Positions 23,796-32,069 of a stretch of DNA of 64,000 nucleotides are shown here, in pieces. The notes beneath the pieces were generated by a model. That model worked only from the letters and a program-made list of their open reading frames with translations, had not been told where the DNA came from and ran no database searches. Source of the stretch: Actinomadura latina NBRC 106108 (GTDB lineage: Bacteria; Actinomycetota; Actinomycetes; Streptosporangiales; Streptosporangiaceae); assembly GCF_001552195.1 (NCBI RefSeq), contig NZ_BCQS01000008.1:1-64000 (forward strand), given 5' to 3'. The translations under genes and the position numbers were made by a program. Within the stretch, counting starts at the first letter, position 1; every line of letters begins with the position of its first letter.

Positions 23796-24443
23796 CTAGG
23801 CCGTCTTCGTCTCCCCGCGGAGCCGCATGGGGACGTCGTCTTCCTTGTCGTCCCAGAGCGGCATCGTCCGCTCGACGAGCTTACGACGTGGATCGGGCCC
23901 GATGGTGTCGTCCACCTGCTTCACCCAGTGCCAGGCGGTCCCGCCGTCCGCGTTCCATCTGGGTCGGCCCAGGAAGAGTTCCATTTCCAGGGGTTCCTCG
24001 GTGGCGCTGTGCGCGAGGACCAAGGTCACGACGCCGGGCGTGTCGTGCGCCTCCAGGCCGAGGGGCAGCGTCAGTTGCGGGTCTTCGATGTATCCCTGGC
24101 GCGCCACGGCCTGCTTGGTGGGACTGTCCCGGTCCCACCGGATCCCTCGGACGTTCCCGAACTCGTGCCGCTTGAGCAGGACGCGGTAGGGGCCGTACCG
24201 CCAGCCGGGCGAGCCGTTCAGATCGTCCCGGACGACCTGCTTCGGCAGGTCGCGGCCGAAGATGCGGTCGAGGTGGGTCGCCAGCGTCTCGAACGCGCCG
24301 ACGCCGTACGTCCGCTCCTTGAAGCCCGCCGCGCGGCTCAACCCGTTGAACAGGGCGAGCGTCGCCTCGCGGTGCGCCTCCCGCACCGCGTGCAGGAATC
24401 CCGCCGCGGTGAGCTCGTCCCAAGCAACCCGGTCTTCAGCCAC
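23796..24443 (-). CDS. Uncharacterised protein paired with the ImmA/IrrE protease
   Basis: A 215-residue soluble protein I do not recognise. It is mixed alpha/beta: an N-terminal helical part (DELTAAGFLHAVREAHREAT), a central region rich in Trp/Tyr/Gly (SPGWRYGPYRVLLKRHEFGNV), and a beta-rich end (GVVTLVLAHSATEEPLEMELFLG, then WHWVKQVDD). There is no signal peptide or membrane helix. It precedes the HTH-ImmA/IrrE gene by 16 bp on the same strand, so the pair is almost certainly one operon. The arrangement resembles toxin-antitoxin or defence pairs, but nothing in the sequence proves this. Confidence 0.65.
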   Translation of the reverse strand: MAEDRVAWDELTAAGFLHAVREAHREATLALFNGLSRAAGFKERTYGVGAFETLATHLDRIFGRDLPKQVVRDDLNGSPGWRYGPYRVLLKRHEFGNVRGIRWDRDSPTKQAVARQGYIEDPQLTLPLGLEAHDTPGVVTLVLAHSATEEPLEMELFLGRPRWNADGGTAWHWVKQVDDTIGPDPRRKLVERTMPLWDDKEDDVPMRLRGETKTA

Positions 24444-24471
24444 GCGTCCACTGTAGGCAGGGGGAGTGACA

Positions 24472-25050
24472 TTACGAGCTCTTCGCGGGCCGGTCGGCGG
24501 CGAAGAGCCGCACCTGGTGGAGCCGAGGCTCCGGGCCGTTCCGTCCCTCGCGCACCCATAGAGCGTGGACGGTCAGGAGCACGAGTTGCCGAGCCCCCAA
24601 GAAGAACAATGCGGCCAAGGGCAGCTCGCCGAGGAGAGCTGTGGCGAGGCTCACCGGGAACTCTGCCGATCCCCAGGAGAGCCAGACGTCGAACCAGGCG
24701 TCGCAGACGAGCAGTGTCCCCGCTACGATCTGCCCGAAAATGGCGATCTGCAGCCGTTTCCAGATGGCGAATGCGGTGGCCCCGATCGCCAGCGTCAATC
24801 CCACGTCGAAGCCGATCCAGGCGACGGCCCACTGCCCGGCGGTGAAGTGCTGCGGCAGCGTGAAGCCGAGCACGACCGTCCAGGGAATGAGCCAGGCGCA
24901 GCAGGCGACCAGCAGCACCAGCGCGAGCCCGCGCCGCCGCCGGTACCGGGGCTCCTCCAGCGGATCGAGGTCTTCGGCCACGAGGAGCGCTCGCAGCAAC
25001 TCGGCGCGCTGCTCGGCCGAGAGCGCCCGCACCTCCTCAGGCGTCAACAT
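24472..25050 (-). CDS. Four-helix membrane protein of unknown function
   Basis: A 192-residue protein with an acidic helical N-terminus (LTPEEVRALSAEQRAELLRALL) and four hydrophobic helices at about 45-65, 75-97, 104-130 and 140-170. ATG 25050 is chosen because GGAGGTG sits 6 bp upstream. It ends 28 bp before the 23.8-24.4 kb operon and is transcribed in the same direction, so it could be its first gene. I recognise no family. Confidence 0.6.
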   Translation of the reverse strand: MLTPEEVRALSAEQRAELLRALLVAEDLDPLEEPRYRRRRGLALVLLVACCAWLIPWTVVLGFTLPQHFTAGQWAVAWIGFDVGLTLAIGATAFAIWKRLQIAIFGQIVAGTLLVCDAWFDVWLSWGSAEFPVSLATALLGELPLAALFFLGARQLVLLTVHALWVREGRNGPEPRLHQVRLFAADRPAKSS

Positions 25051-25148
25051 CGCACCCACCTCCATCGCAACTCTAGGAACCGCCGGCCGTGGGAGGGAAG
25101 CACGATGAATTGAGGTCGTGGCGGCTCGTTCGTGACTGCCTGCCGGCC

Positions 25149-25346
25149 TCAGCACCGAGCGGCTCGACACGCACGGTGGCGTTCGGCCGGACCGGCCCGT
25201 CCACGCCCCGAGCCGACGCTCCTGCCCTCGACTCTCACGTCCAGGACGTCCCGCTGCCACTCGGGGAACGTCGCGGGCTCGACCGTGTAGGCGAACACCT
25301 CGTCCGCCGACCGGTTGATCTCGATGCTGTTCACGAAGGGCGCCAT
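25149..25346 (-). pseudogene. Truncated SRPBCC-family protein
   Basis: ATG 25346 opens a typical SRPBCC start, FVNSIEINRSADEVFAYTVE followed by FPEWQRDVLDVRVEG, which is about 43 residues and matches the first strand, helix and second strand of the fold. The frame then turns into Arg/Gly-rich sequence and stops at 25149, where a full protein would need about 100 more residues. No downstream frame continues it. It is divergent from the sigma-factor gene. Confidence 0.65.
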
Positions 25347-25361
25347 GTCGCCTCCCGATAC

Positions 25362-25388
25362 GGTCACATTCGTCCCGAGCGATCCGTC
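25362..25388 (+). promoter_or_regulatory. Candidate ECF41 promoter upstream of the sigma gene
   Basis: GGTCACA (25362-25368), a 16-bp spacer, then CGTC (25385-25388). The ECF41 target consensus as I recall it is TGTCACA-N16-CGTC, so this matches with one mismatch and exact spacing. It lies 29 bp before the sigma-factor start and suggests autoregulation. Confidence 0.55.
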
Positions 25389-25417
25389 ATGGGTATGACG
25401 GAGCCAACTGAAGGGAT

Positions 25418-26293
25418 GTGACCGTGCAGGACGAACAACTCGTGAAGCGGTTCGAGGCTGATCGTCCGCGCCTTGTCGGGCTCGCGTACCGGATGCTCGG
25501 CTCACCGGCCGAGGCCCACGATGCGGTCCAAGACGCGTGGCTGCGCCTGTCCGGCACGAACGCCGACCGCATCGAGAACCTCAGCGGATGGCTGACGACC
25601 ACCGTGGCCCACATCTGCATCGACATGCTGCGCACCCGGACGTCCCGCAGAGAAGACCCGCTCGACGAGCCGCGCCTACCCGAGCCGCTGATCACCCAGG
25701 ACGGCGACGGCCCAGAAGAGCAGGCCCTGCTAGCGGACGCGGTGGGCGTCGCCATGCTCGTCGTCCTGGACACCCTCACACCCGCCGAGCGGTTGGCCTT
25801 CGTCCTGCATGACCTGTTCCAGATGCCGTTCGACGAGATAGCCCGCATCCTCGACCGCACCCCCACGGCAACGCGACAGCTGGCCAGCCGGGCCCGCCGC
25901 CGCGTCCGATCGGCCCCCGTCCCGGACCCGGACATGAGCCGCCAGCGCGCCGTCGTGGACGCCTTCCTCACCGCCTCGAAGAACGGCGACCTGGAGGCGC
26001 TGGTCGCGACCCTCGCGCCCGACATCGTCCTGCACGCCGAGGCCGAGGGCGAGTTCATGCACCTTCGCGGCGCGAGGATGATCGCCCAGCGGGCCATCGC
26101 GTTCTCGTTCCGCGCGGAGTTCGCCCGCCCGGCCCTGATCAACGGTGCCGCGGGCCTTGTCGTCACCACCGAGGACGAACCCCTAGCCGTGATGGCCTTC
26201 ACCGTCGTCAACGACAAGATCGCCGAACTGGACATCTACGCCGACCCGTCCCGCCTCACCAGCCTCAACCCCACCCTCTTCGGCCCCAACTGA
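25418..26293 (+). CDS. ECF41-type sigma factor (SigJ-like) with SnoaL-like C-terminus
   Basis: A 291-residue extracytoplasmic-function sigma factor. Region 2 (RFEADRPRLVGLAYRMLGSPAEAHDAVQDAWLRL) and region 4 (LTPAERLAFVLHDLFQMPFDEIARIL, TATRQLASRARRRVR) are followed by a SnoaL/NTF2-like domain from about residue 180 (AVVDAFLTASKNGDLEALVATLAPD). That domain controls ECF41 activity instead of an anti-sigma factor. The C-terminal YADPSRL corresponds to the family NPDKL-type motif, while the DGGGR-type loop reads INGAAG here. GTG 25418. ECF41 genes usually sit beside the small enzyme gene they activate; here the neighbour is only a truncated SRPBCC gene. Confidence 0.88.
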   Translation: MTVQDEQLVKRFEADRPRLVGLAYRMLGSPAEAHDAVQDAWLRLSGTNADRIENLSGWLTTTVAHICIDMLRTRTSRREDPLDEPRLPEPLITQDGDGPEEQALLADAVGVAMLVVLDTLTPAERLAFVLHDLFQMPFDEIARILDRTPTATRQLASRARRRVRSAPVPDPDMSRQRAVVDAFLTASKNGDLEALVATLAPDIVLHAEAEGEFMHLRGARMIAQRAIAFSFRAEFARPALINGAAGLVVTTEDEPLAVMAFTVVNDKIAELDIYADPSRLTSLNPTLFGPN

Positions 26294-26393
26294 CGGCCCT
26301 GGCCCCGTGGCCCTGTCGGGCGACACATCACGGGGCCTGTAGGACGCCGGCCTTGGCGGGACGTGTCGGCGACGTGAGCTGCTCGTCGAGGGC

Positions 26394-26768
26394 CTACCAG
26401 GTGCCCGGGAACATCTGGTGTTTGAGAAACAGGTCGATCTGCTCGGCGGCCGACTTGGCGTCCCCGCAGGGGCAGAGGTAGCCCTGGCGTCCGCGCAGGG
26501 CCTCGTAGTAGCCCCACGTTCCGCCTGGTGTGGCTCGTACGGATATGACAATGCCGATTTCCCTCGCGATACCGGCGTGCACCCACAGCATGGGCAGCGG
26601 CGTCGGGAAGTCTTCGGGACGATAGAGCTTGGTGAAGCGCCACCCCTTCGCATGGAGCGCGACCGCCAGCGCGTCCAGGTAGCGCGTGGTGTTTCGCCTG
26701 CCCAGGCGGGTGCGCAGGCGGAGCACCTGACGTTCGGCCCGGACGCTCAGAGCACGCACTTCGCCCAC
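26394..26768 (-). CDS. Small uncharacterised protein with CPCGD motif
   Basis: A 124-residue protein, last gene of a four-gene overlapping operon. Visible features are a basic N-terminal part, RRNTTRYLDALAVALHAKGW, LWVHAGIAREIGIVISVRAT, a CPCGDAKSAAEQIDLFL segment and the end HQMFPGTW. The two Cys could bind metal or form a disulfide. I start at GTG 26768, 4 nt after GGAGGGAAGG; GTG 26759 is an alternative. Either way it overlaps the end of the ATPase gene. Function unknown; homologues are, as far as I recall, limited to actinomycetes and sit beside RsbW-like ATPases. Confidence 0.6.
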   Translation of the reverse strand: MGEVRALSVRAERQVLRLRTRLGRRNTTRYLDALAVALHAKGWRFTKLYRPEDFPTPLPMLWVHAGIAREIGIVISVRATPGGTWGYYEALRGRQGYLCPCGDAKSAAEQIDLFLKHQMFPGTW

Positions 26769-27163
26769 GTGACCTTCCCTCCTTCGGGCAGCAGGCACGT
26801 GCCCCACTCCTTCGCGAGCGCGGCGACCAGGAGAAGCCCGCGTCCGTTGATCTCTGTTTCGTTTTCCGGCTGGACGCAGGGGAGCCCGTCGCCGCCGTCC
26901 TCGACCTCAAGGACGGGCAGCCCGTCCGCCTCGTCCCGCACCACCCGAACGACGATCGGGCCCTGCCCGTGCAGAAGCGCGTTCGTCACGAGCTCGGAGA
27001 CGATGAGCTGCGCCGTGTAGGCGTCATCGATGCCCCGATCCCGAAACCACTCACCGACGAACCGCCGCGCCGCCCCAGGCGCCTGCGTGTCCGCCCCCCG
27101 AACGAGCAACTCCAGGTCACCCACCTGGATGACCATCTCCTCTTCATCTATGTGGTCACTCAA
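26747..27163 (-). CDS. RsbW-like ATP-binding protein (HATPase_c_2)
   Basis: A 138-residue GHKL ATPase-type protein. The N-box is IVSELVTNALLHGQGP (residues 55-70), the G1 box is VEDGGDGLP, and a shortened G2-like stretch is NGRGLLLVAALAKEWG. Actinobacteria have many of these; some are anti-sigma serine kinases, most are uncharacterised. It overlaps the upstream gene by 4 bp and the downstream gene by about 22 bp, so all are co-translated. The unusually acidic first 30 residues (MSDHIDEEEM) are not part of the fold. Confidence 0.85.
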   Translation of the reverse strand: MSDHIDEEEMVIQVGDLELLVRGADTQAPGAARRFVGEWFRDRGIDDAYTAQLIVSELVTNALLHGQGPIVVRVVRDEADGLPVLEVEDGGDGLPCVQPENETEINGRGLLLVAALAKEWGTCLLPEGGKVTWAKCVL

Positions 27164-27543
27164 CGCGCTCCACTCCCCGTATCCGTTATGACTCCAGCTG
27201 CGTCCCGCTCCCCAAGACTACGACTGCTTCGAGACTGCGGCCACTTTTCCCGGCGACCGCGATGATGGCGGCCACGTCTCACCCGGCGTGACTGCCGCAC
27301 CTCCCCGCCGGGACGGGCGCTCCGGGACGGAAGGACCGCACGACTCCGCACGGCCATGACCGCGTCAGCGAGACCGGCCGGGCTGGCTCCCTCGACGAGA
27401 CGTCCATCAACCAGCGCCCACCACCGACGGGTATGGAAGCCGAACCACGCCACCACGCCGAGACGGCGCTCCAGCTCACGGATCTCGGCGCGGACGATAG
27501 GCCCGGTGTCTATCGGGACGGTTACGTCGAAAAGCATGGTCAC
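27160..27543 (-). CDS. Small uncharacterised protein with basic tail
   Basis: A 127-residue protein. The first 70 residues look folded (VTVPIDTGPIVRAEIRELERRLGVVAWFGFHTRRWWALVDGRL). The last 55 are Arg/Ser/Gly-rich and probably disordered and nucleic-acid-binding. It overlaps both neighbours by 3-4 bp (GTGA/ATGA), which gives strong operon coupling. The start is GTG 27543 or ATG 27537. No family recognised. Confidence 0.55.
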   Translation of the reverse strand: MTMLFDVTVPIDTGPIVRAEIRELERRLGVVAWFGFHTRRWWALVDGRLVEGASPAGLADAVMAVRSRAVLPSRSARPGGEVRQSRRVRRGRHHRGRREKWPQSRSSRSLGERDAAGVITDTGSGAR

Positions 27544-27740
27544 GCCTCCGCCTCAGACAGCAGCGCGTCCAGTTCCTCGACCGTTCGCGCCCGTATCAGC
27601 TGGTGCGGCGATGCACCTGGCAGGGTTTGGGCGAGCCAGTCGCCATGCCGTCCGCCCTGCAGAACTTCGCGCCAGATGTCCCATGCGTGCCCGTGCTTAG
27701 CGCGCAGCACCTCTGCTGCTGAGGGACGTGGTGTTTCCAC
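27540..27740 (-). CDS. Small acidic helical protein, first gene of the operon
   Basis: A 66-residue protein: RPSAAEVLRAKHGHAWDIWR, then EVLQGGRHGDWLAQTL and a C-terminal helix RTVEELDALLSEAEA. It starts at GTG 27740 and overlaps the next gene by 4 bp. It opens the operon that runs to 26394 and is divergent from the HTH/TPR regulator, with about 210 bp between them. I recognise no family. Confidence 0.55.
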   Translation of the reverse strand: METPRPSAAEVLRAKHGHAWDIWREVLQGGRHGDWLAQTLPGASPHQLIRARTVEELDALLSEAEA

Positions 27741-27949
27741 AGTGGACGCTCATCTCGGCTTCCTGGCTTCTGGGACGTCGGAGACGCTACGTAGGGCAAT
27801 CGTGTCGGTACAGTCACTCTGCGCAGTCGTTTCGAGTGCCCAGTGCCGGAAGGGATATGGCGCGTAGTCGTTTGATTACTGACCCCCACATGGAGGGGTT
27901 CCGCGACTTACGCTGAGGTCATCGGGATGCTCAGGGAAGGGCAGGGCAA

Positions 27950-29176
27950 ATGCAGGACGCCAGCATCAGCGACCGCGTCCGAGAATTGCGGCGCCGACGC
28001 GGGATGACGCAGGAAGAGCTCGCCGAACGAGCTAACCTGTCGCTCGCGGTGATCAAGAAGTTGGAGCAGGGCGGCACTTGCCGCATGGAGACCTACCATC
28101 AACTCGCCCGCGCACTGGGGGTCACCACCGTATGGTTTGCGTCTGCCGGATCCCCTGAACCAACAGAAGCCACCGTCGATGAGGTGGTTCTCGCGGACAT
28201 GCGCTCGGCGATCAATCCGCCCATCGGGTTGACCGGACGTCCCCTCTACGGCACTGCTGACGGCGATCACCCCGACCTCGCGCGCCTGGGCGGCGCAGTC
28301 GCTGCGGTCGCCGCCAAGTACCACGCCGACGCCTACGACGATCTCGCGCAATTCATGCCGGCCCTCGTGCGGTCGGCCCACCACCATGTCGATGTCCACG
28401 ACATTGGCGACCAGCATCGAGAGGCACTGCGGCTTCGTGCGGACATCCTCGGCTTGGCGGGACGGTATCTCATCCAGGTTCGCGCACATGACCTGGCGCT
28501 GATCGCGCTCCACGCATCGCTGCGGGACGCGATAGAGATCGGCGACATCCCCCTCGCTGCTGCCTCTGTCAGCTCGCAGGCCTGGGCGATGCTGCGCCAG
28601 GGACGTTTCGCGGAGGTCGAAAGCCTATGCGTTGACACCGCAGGACAGATCGAACCGAAAATGAGCAAGGCGTCGCCGGACGAACTGTCGGGCTGGGGCT
28701 ACTTGTTGCTCCGAGCGGCATCGGCCGCATCCCGCAACAACCGCGCTGAAGAAGCCCGAGAGTACGTTCGTGCTGCCGGAGCAGCAGGTGCCCGCCTTGG
28801 CCGACAGTACGAGGATCTCGCGGGACATGTGGCCTTCGGGCCCCTCACCCCGGCACTGATGGGTCCAGAGATCGAACTGCTGGACGGTCATCCTGACCGG
28901 GCACTAGACCTTGCGCGTGACATCCCACGCGACGTGGGCGCCGGAAACACCTCCGGCTGGGACCGACACCGCCTCGACATTGCCCGCGCCAAGGCGCAAA
29001 CCGGCGCCCCAGATAAGGCGACGGAAATCGTGCAGACCATCCGGACCGAACACCCGGCGTGGCTGCGGTATCAGCAGTATGGCCGCGACATCACCCGCGA
29101 ACTGCTGGAGTCGCGACCAAGGATGCCCTCCCAGGCCATGCTCGACCTAGCCGACTTCATGGGCGTAGAGCCCTAA
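27950..29176 (+). CDS. XRE-family regulator with TPR-like C-terminus
   Basis: A 408-residue regulator. HTH residues 6-60 (VRELRRRRGMTQEELAERAN, LSLAVIKKLEQGGTCRMETY) are followed by about 300 residues of helical repeats (for example DLALIALHASLRDAIEIGDIP, AREYVRAAGAAGARLGRQYEDLA and DKATEIVQTIRTEHPAW), the TPR-like layout of actinobacterial Rap/PlcR-style HTH proteins that sense peptides or partners. RBS GGGAAGGGCAGGG precedes ATG 27950. It is divergent from the 27740-26394 operon and is the obvious candidate regulator of it. Confidence 0.85.
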   Translation: MQDASISDRVRELRRRRGMTQEELAERANLSLAVIKKLEQGGTCRMETYHQLARALGVTTVWFASAGSPEPTEATVDEVVLADMRSAINPPIGLTGRPLYGTADGDHPDLARLGGAVAAVAAKYHADAYDDLAQFMPALVRSAHHHVDVHDIGDQHREALRLRADILGLAGRYLIQVRAHDLALIALHASLRDAIEIGDIPLAAASVSSQAWAMLRQGRFAEVESLCVDTAGQIEPKMSKASPDELSGWGYLLLRAASAASRNNRAEEAREYVRAAGAAGARLGRQYEDLAGHVAFGPLTPALMGPEIELLDGHPDRALDLARDIPRDVGAGNTSGWDRHRLDIARAKAQTGAPDKATEIVQTIRTEHPAWLRYQQYGRDITRELLESRPRMPSQAMLDLADFMGVEP

Positions 29177-29192
29177 CCCCACGTGGAGCAAC

Positions 29193-29207
29193 GCCCTGAT
29201 GCAGGGC
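29193..29207. terminator. Short hairpin after the TPR regulator
   Basis: GCCCTG and CAGGGC separated by ATG form a short perfect stem 17 bp after the stop codon. There is no T run, so termination is only possible. Confidence 0.3.
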
Positions 29208-29368
29208 ATGTGCATGCAGCCCCGACCGCAACTGAAGAACGTGCTTGCCCCAAGTCGGCCCAGCCCAGCCGGACAGCGATCAGCGGGTTGGGTGGCGGTG
29301 GACAATCCTGACCTGCGGCCGGGCGTGGTTGATGAGGTGGTTCCGAAGCTTTTCGGTGGCTTGAATGC

Positions 29369-29614
29369 TTAGGGCAGATTCGGAAAGGTCAGCCTGATAA
29401 TCCTCAGGAGCTCCGCGGCACCCTGCTCGTCCAGCTGCAGGGTCTGGCTGACCTTCTTCTCCGACTGTCGAGAGTCCGACCCGTAGGTGCTCAGTTGGAG
29501 GAGGACGCCTGCGGCGGACGTATGCACCTTCTGGTAGCCGCATTCAACCTCGGTGGGGTGCGGCTTCGCAGAGTTGTTGGTTGCGAAGAACTCCCTGATT
29601 CTGGCCATGCGCAC
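29369..29614 (-). CDS. Small conserved protein of unknown function
   Basis: An 81-residue protein with an ordered pattern: IREFFATNNSAKPHPTEVECGYQ, LLQLSTYGSDSRQSEKKVSQTLQL and DEQGAAELLRIIRLTFPNL. I recall similar small proteins (..LLQLSTYGSDDR..KVSQTLQLD..) scattered in bacteria, often in accessory DNA, but cannot name a function. The frame opens at GTG 29614; ATG 29608 is the likelier start. The lower GC here suggests imported DNA. Confidence 0.6.
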   Translation of the reverse strand: MRMARIREFFATNNSAKPHPTEVECGYQKVHTSAAGVLLQLSTYGSDSRQSEKKVSQTLQLDEQGAAELLRIIRLTFPNLP

Positions 29615-30236
29615 ATAATGCCGGACGCCGATAGCGAGAGCTAGAGCACAAGGTCTGACCTGGCCAGGCAGCTGCTGGGGCGCTCGGCAGCGTCACTCAC
29701 GTCCGAGACCCCGGTGCCGAGTCGACCATAGGCACCGGGAGGCGCTGGAGCAGCCGCAGGCGTTGCCGTCTACGGTCGTTCTGTCGACGCGTGTGGCGTG
29801 CGGACAATGGCCGTCAGACGGGACGTTCCGGCGAGCTGCGGCGAGTTGGCATGAGTCAACCATCGGATAGCTATCCGCGCTGGTAACAAACAGGTTACGA
29901 CCAGGTCGTCCTGTTGCTTGAGTCGCCATGGCCCTTGCGCGACACCTACTGGCGCTCTGACCTGCGGCCTTGTAGCTACGCTCGATCCTTTTCATGTCGA
30001 AATCTGTGCGTTCGGTGTCAAACGTGCTGATTCGCTAGGGTTCGCGACGTCTGACCCAGGTCCACCTGGGCTGTGAGCTGGGGAAGTAGGTTTCCGTGCC
30101 CGGTACTAGTCGCTGCTATTGGGGAACCAGACGACATCCTGTGGCGCCTTGCCGAGCTTGCGTCCTGTGGGGTGCGAGTGGTTAGCTCTCGGGCAATTCG
30201 GGACAAGTTCTGCTGGTCCGTGTGGAGGTGATGTCC
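29615..30236. other. Non-coding stretch, lower GC
   Basis: About 620 bp upstream of the ParB-like gene. I find no frame with protein-like composition on either strand and no strong repeat. The sequence is visibly less GC-rich than the core genes around it. It presumably holds promoters for the two divergent neighbours. Confidence 0.4.
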
Positions 30237-31043
30237 ATGCCCAGGGCTCGGTATACCTATGAACTCCCCGAGCATGTGGTGGAGTACGGAGTCAAGGTCA
30301 AGATCTCTGAGCTCAAGGTTGACGCTGAGGCGCAGCGTTCCCTCAACGAGACGCGCGCTAAGGGCATCGCTAAGGGGATCATCCCGGATGCTTTGGGGTC
30401 GATCGTGGTGTCACAACGGCCTAACGGTGACCGCTATGTGGTTGACGGGATGCACCGCTGTCGAGCCTGCGACATCGCTGGAATCGAGACGATCACAGCG
30501 GAGGTTCACCACGACCTTAACCAGCAGCAGGAGGCCGTCCTCTTCCTGATCAAGAATCGTGAGTCCGCCAAGGTCAGCACGCTTGACGAGTACAAGGTGG
30601 GCCTGACTGCTGGGGACGCTCTTTGCGTGAGTGTTGACCGGGTCCTTCAGAAGCATGGCTTGAAGCTGGGCGGCTCCTCCACGAACAGCGTTGGCGCCGT
30701 CTCGGCTGTGCTCCGAATCACGTCCAAGCATGGCGAGGACGTGCTCGACCGGACGCTGAGCATCGCGGAGCAGGCATGGGGACGGGCGAAGGAGTCCTGG
30801 GACGGCATGCTCATCGGGGGTCTTGCCCTCTTCCTTAGCCGTCATGGCAGCGACATTGACGACGACGCGCTGGCACAGAAGATGATGAAGGAGGGCCTTG
30901 CCCCGTTCTGGCGGGCGAAGGTACTGACCGTCTCGTCCAACGGCGGATACAACAACAGCGGTACCGGATCACGTGAGACGGCCTGCTACCAACTGGTCCG
31001 CGACGCGTGGAACAAGGGAAGGAAGGCGAGCAACCGGCTCTAG
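30237..31043 (+). CDS. ParB/Srx-like protein (DUF6551 type)
   Basis: A 268-residue protein with a ParB-type N-terminal domain: VKVKISELKVDAEAQRSLNE (residues 19-38), IVVSQRPNGDRYVVDGMHRC (the ParB box with its Gly-x-His-Arg core), and AVLFLIKNRESAKVSTLDEY. The rest is helical. Such solitary ParB-like proteins are common in actinophages and mobile elements, where they act in DNA binding or as nucleases; partition is unlikely without a ParA. ATG 30237 is chosen because GGAGGT lies 8 bp upstream. Lower GC and codon use differ from the chromosome core, so it is probably acquired. Confidence 0.75.
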   Translation: MPRARYTYELPEHVVEYGVKVKISELKVDAEAQRSLNETRAKGIAKGIIPDALGSIVVSQRPNGDRYVVDGMHRCRACDIAGIETITAEVHHDLNQQQEAVLFLIKNRESAKVSTLDEYKVGLTAGDALCVSVDRVLQKHGLKLGGSSTNSVGAVSAVLRITSKHGEDVLDRTLSIAEQAWGRAKESWDGMLIGGLALFLSRHGSDIDDDALAQKMMKEGLAPFWRAKVLTVSSNGGYNNSGTGSRETACYQLVRDAWNKGRKASNRL

Positions 31044-31057
31044 CTCCAACAGAGTGA

Positions 31058-31085
31058 CGGGCTCCTCGCTGGAACGAGGAGCCCG
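31058..31085. terminator. Hairpin after the ParB-like gene
   Basis: An 11-bp perfect stem (CGGGCTCCTCG at 31058-31068 against 31075-31085) with a 6-nt loop, 15 bp after the stop codon. There is no T run, as is frequent in actinobacteria. Confidence 0.65.
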
Positions 31086-31141
31086 CCCGATGATCTAACC
31101 GTCCCGGAGAGCTCGAACCATCAGGGAAGGCCAAACCACCT

Positions 31142-31350
31142 ATGAATCTGCCGTCTGGACCGCGTCGACGTCAAATCTTCCTCGCGGCCGCCATCTTGCT
31201 GATCATCCGGCGATCGCGTTCGGCTGGCTGATCGCACACCACCCGAGGGCCGCTACTGCCGCTGGCATCGTGATTCCGCTCGTCATCGGAGGCCTGCGCC
31301 TCCTCGTCGCGCTGTATAAGGGTGGGCCGCCGCCCGCTGCAACAACGTGA
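31142..31350 (+). pseudogene. Small membrane protein, frameshifted
   Basis: ATG 31142 starts NLPSGPRRRQIFLAAAILLI, a basic leader and the start of a membrane helix, then hits a stop after about 29 residues. One frame over, IAFGWLIAHHPRAATAAG followed by IVIPLVIGGLRLLVALYK continues exactly where the first leaves off, up to TGA 31350. A single-base indel near 31200 explains this. The intact product would be about 68 residues with two membrane helices. Confidence 0.5.
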
Positions 31351-32069
31351 CTCGCGTCTGATACCGATCCTCCCTCTAGCCCGGCTGACGTCCGGGCTGG
31401 AGGGACGAGACCCGAGGGCCGGCCTTCTGATGTTCGCCAACGTCGGACAGACGGCGGCTAGTGGTGCAGGGCAGTGGGGCCTCGGGTCACTCCAGGGCAT
31501 AACCCGGCTACAGAAGGGGCAGGCGCTTGCCGTCATAACCCCCCATCCGGAGATCAACCCCACGTCGGCGGAACCGGCGCTTGGTCCGGAGCTTGAAGTT
31601 CGGGATGGTGTTGATGTCCTCCTACCCCCATGACCGGTGCGTCTCGAAGTACTTGGCCGCCTGGTCGATTCCCACGAAATGATCCGCCGTCCCGGTGTCC
31701 ACGATCCCAGCCGATCACTCCTCAACTCCGAGTCGGTAAGTTGCCCCACTGCACGGTGAGGGGCCCATGTTCGGCGTCCCAGGTGGCCGAGTTGATCTCG
31801 CTGTGCGTTCGCCACTTCTCGGCTGTTCGGGCCAAGTGACGGATCATGGGGCCGGGGTCGTCCAGCGGGTGAGGGGCTTACTGGATGGACGGCGAGAAGT
31901 GGCTGGCCTGGGCGTTCGGGAGTCTTGCGGGCAGGTTATGGAACGGCCCGGTCCTTTCTGTGAAGCTGGGTGCGAGAGTTTGTGGTCGAGCCGGAACCTG
32001 CGATGCGGCGGCGTCCGGTGGCCTGGGCGGGGGTCCTGGTTGTGACGTCCATGGCGCGGGAGGGCCGGG
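31351..32069. other. Gene debris or non-coding DNA
   Basis: About 720 bp without a supported gene. A few short protein-like stretches appear on the minus strand, for example FVGIDQAAKYFETHRSWG followed by a stop (about 31620-31690), and NFKLRTKRRFRRRGVDLRMG in another frame. They may be remains of a broken gene, but I cannot identify it. A hairpin-forming sequence occurs near 31378-31398. Confidence 0.4.

Noticed and set aside
29693..29995. Minus-strand frame of about 100 codons
   Set aside because: Composition is not protein-like (Arg/Cys/Ser scatter, no hydrophobic pattern) and there is no RBS.
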